6,275 nucleotides of DNA from Bacteroidales bacterium Bact_20. GTDB lineage: Bacteria; Bacteroidota; Bacteroidia; Bacteroidales; DTU049. The position numbers were made by a program, and so were the translations under genes. The number at the start of each line of letters is the position of its first letter. Position 1 is the first letter of the stretch. Under the pieces are notes generated by a model. It saw only the letters and a list, made by a program, of their open reading frames with translations. It did not search any database and was not told where the DNA came from. Positions 5,906-6,275 of this stretch are shown here, one piece after another. Location of the stretch: contig LUZL01000008.1 of assembly GCA_001603615.1 (NCBI GenBank), positions 1 to 6,275 on the forward strand, given 5' to 3'.

Positions 5906-6275
5906 ATGAAAATATTAAAGTTAAAAAAACAACTTATTATAACCATAGTAATTATTTTTTGTACTTGTTCATCTTTTGCACAGCAAACATATTATAATAT
6001 TTCTCCTACTAGTATATACGATGAGATCACGGATTTATACAATAAAAAGCAATTTAGCTTATTAAAACAAGTGAGTGAAAACGTGCCAGACCAGTTATAC
6101 TCCACTCAAGCAGATTTTGCATATTACAAAGCTTACAGTGCCTATAGACTACATAATAATGATGCCACCTCTCTTCTCATAAGATATATTGATGATTATC
6201 CATTACACGTTAATGTGAATATTGCTAAGTTTTTTATAGGTAATAATTATTTTTGGAGTAAAAATTATAAAAAAG
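5906..6275 (+). CDS. Exported, probably TPR-repeat protein, 3' end outside the window
   Basis: The ATG at 5906 opens a frame that continues without a stop to the right edge, giving 123 residues. The first 26 look like a Sec signal peptide: MKILKLKKQ, a hydrophobic core LIITIVIIFCTCSS, then FA-QQ with likely cleavage after Ala26, a site followed by Gln as often seen in Bacteroidota. Cysteines at 19 and 21 lie in the core but do not make a convincing lipobox before the better cleavage site. The mature part has helix-pair character with TPR-like spacing: ITDLYNKKQFSLLKQVSE (41-58), ADFAYYKAYSAYRLHNND (67-84) and AKFFIGNNYFWSKNYKK (107-123, the Ala-x4-Gly-x2-Tyr-type pattern). This resembles the start of the long (often around 1000-residue) periplasmic TPR proteins of Bacteroidota, which are thought to act as scaffolds; that match is from memory and covers only the first repeats. 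The gene is divergent from the PyrD-like gene, 91 bases away; no consensus promoter or Shine-Dalgarno sequence stands out. Confidence 0.75.
   Translation, partial: MKILKLKKQLIITIVIIFCTCSSFAQQTYYNISPTSIYDEITDLYNKKQFSLLKQVSENVPDQLYSTQADFAYYKAYSAYRLHNNDATSLLIRYIDDYPLHVNVNIAKFFIGNNYFWSKNYKK

Overview
This is an ordinary-looking piece of chromosome from a strongly AT-rich member of the Bacteroidota. Four things point there: the protein subfamilies (a rhomboid with an acidic tail, a SpoU methyltransferase with a long motif 3, a PyrD-like protein without the usual catalytic cysteine), the lack of Shine-Dalgarno sequences before starts, A-rich leaders, and copies of the Bacteroidota -7 promoter element TAnnTTTG before four of the genes. 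The assignment is inferred from sequence character, not from a database match. I see no mobile element, RNA gene, CRISPR array or long repeat, and no intergenic stretch exceeds about 115 bases.

Layout, left to right: (1) a rhomboid-family membrane protease on the plus strand whose 5' end lies off the window; (2) converging on it, with 4 bases between the stop codons, a minus-strand Memo-AMMECR1 fusion protein carrying a probable signal peptide; (3) upstream of that on the same strand, a TrmH/SpoU RNA 2'-O-methyltransferase; (4) divergent from it across a 94-base promoter region, a YtcJ-like amidohydrolase with a lipoprotein signal; (5) convergent with that, across about 112 bases holding an AT-only hairpin, a minus-strand dihydroorotate-dehydrogenase-like flavoprotein; (6) divergent again, the first 123 codons of an exported, probably TPR-containing protein that runs off the right edge.

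The genes do not form one evident pathway. Strands alternate, so only the methyltransferase and the Memo-AMMECR1 gene could share a transcript, and the latter has its own promoter candidate. A loose theme is the cell envelope: four of the six products are predicted to sit in the inner membrane or be exported across it. The most notable item is the Memo-AMMECR1 fusion with an export signal and no radical SAM partner in view. Next come the PyrD-like protein lacking the normal catalytic base and the consistent promoter signatures. I found no strong evidence for a wholly new system here.
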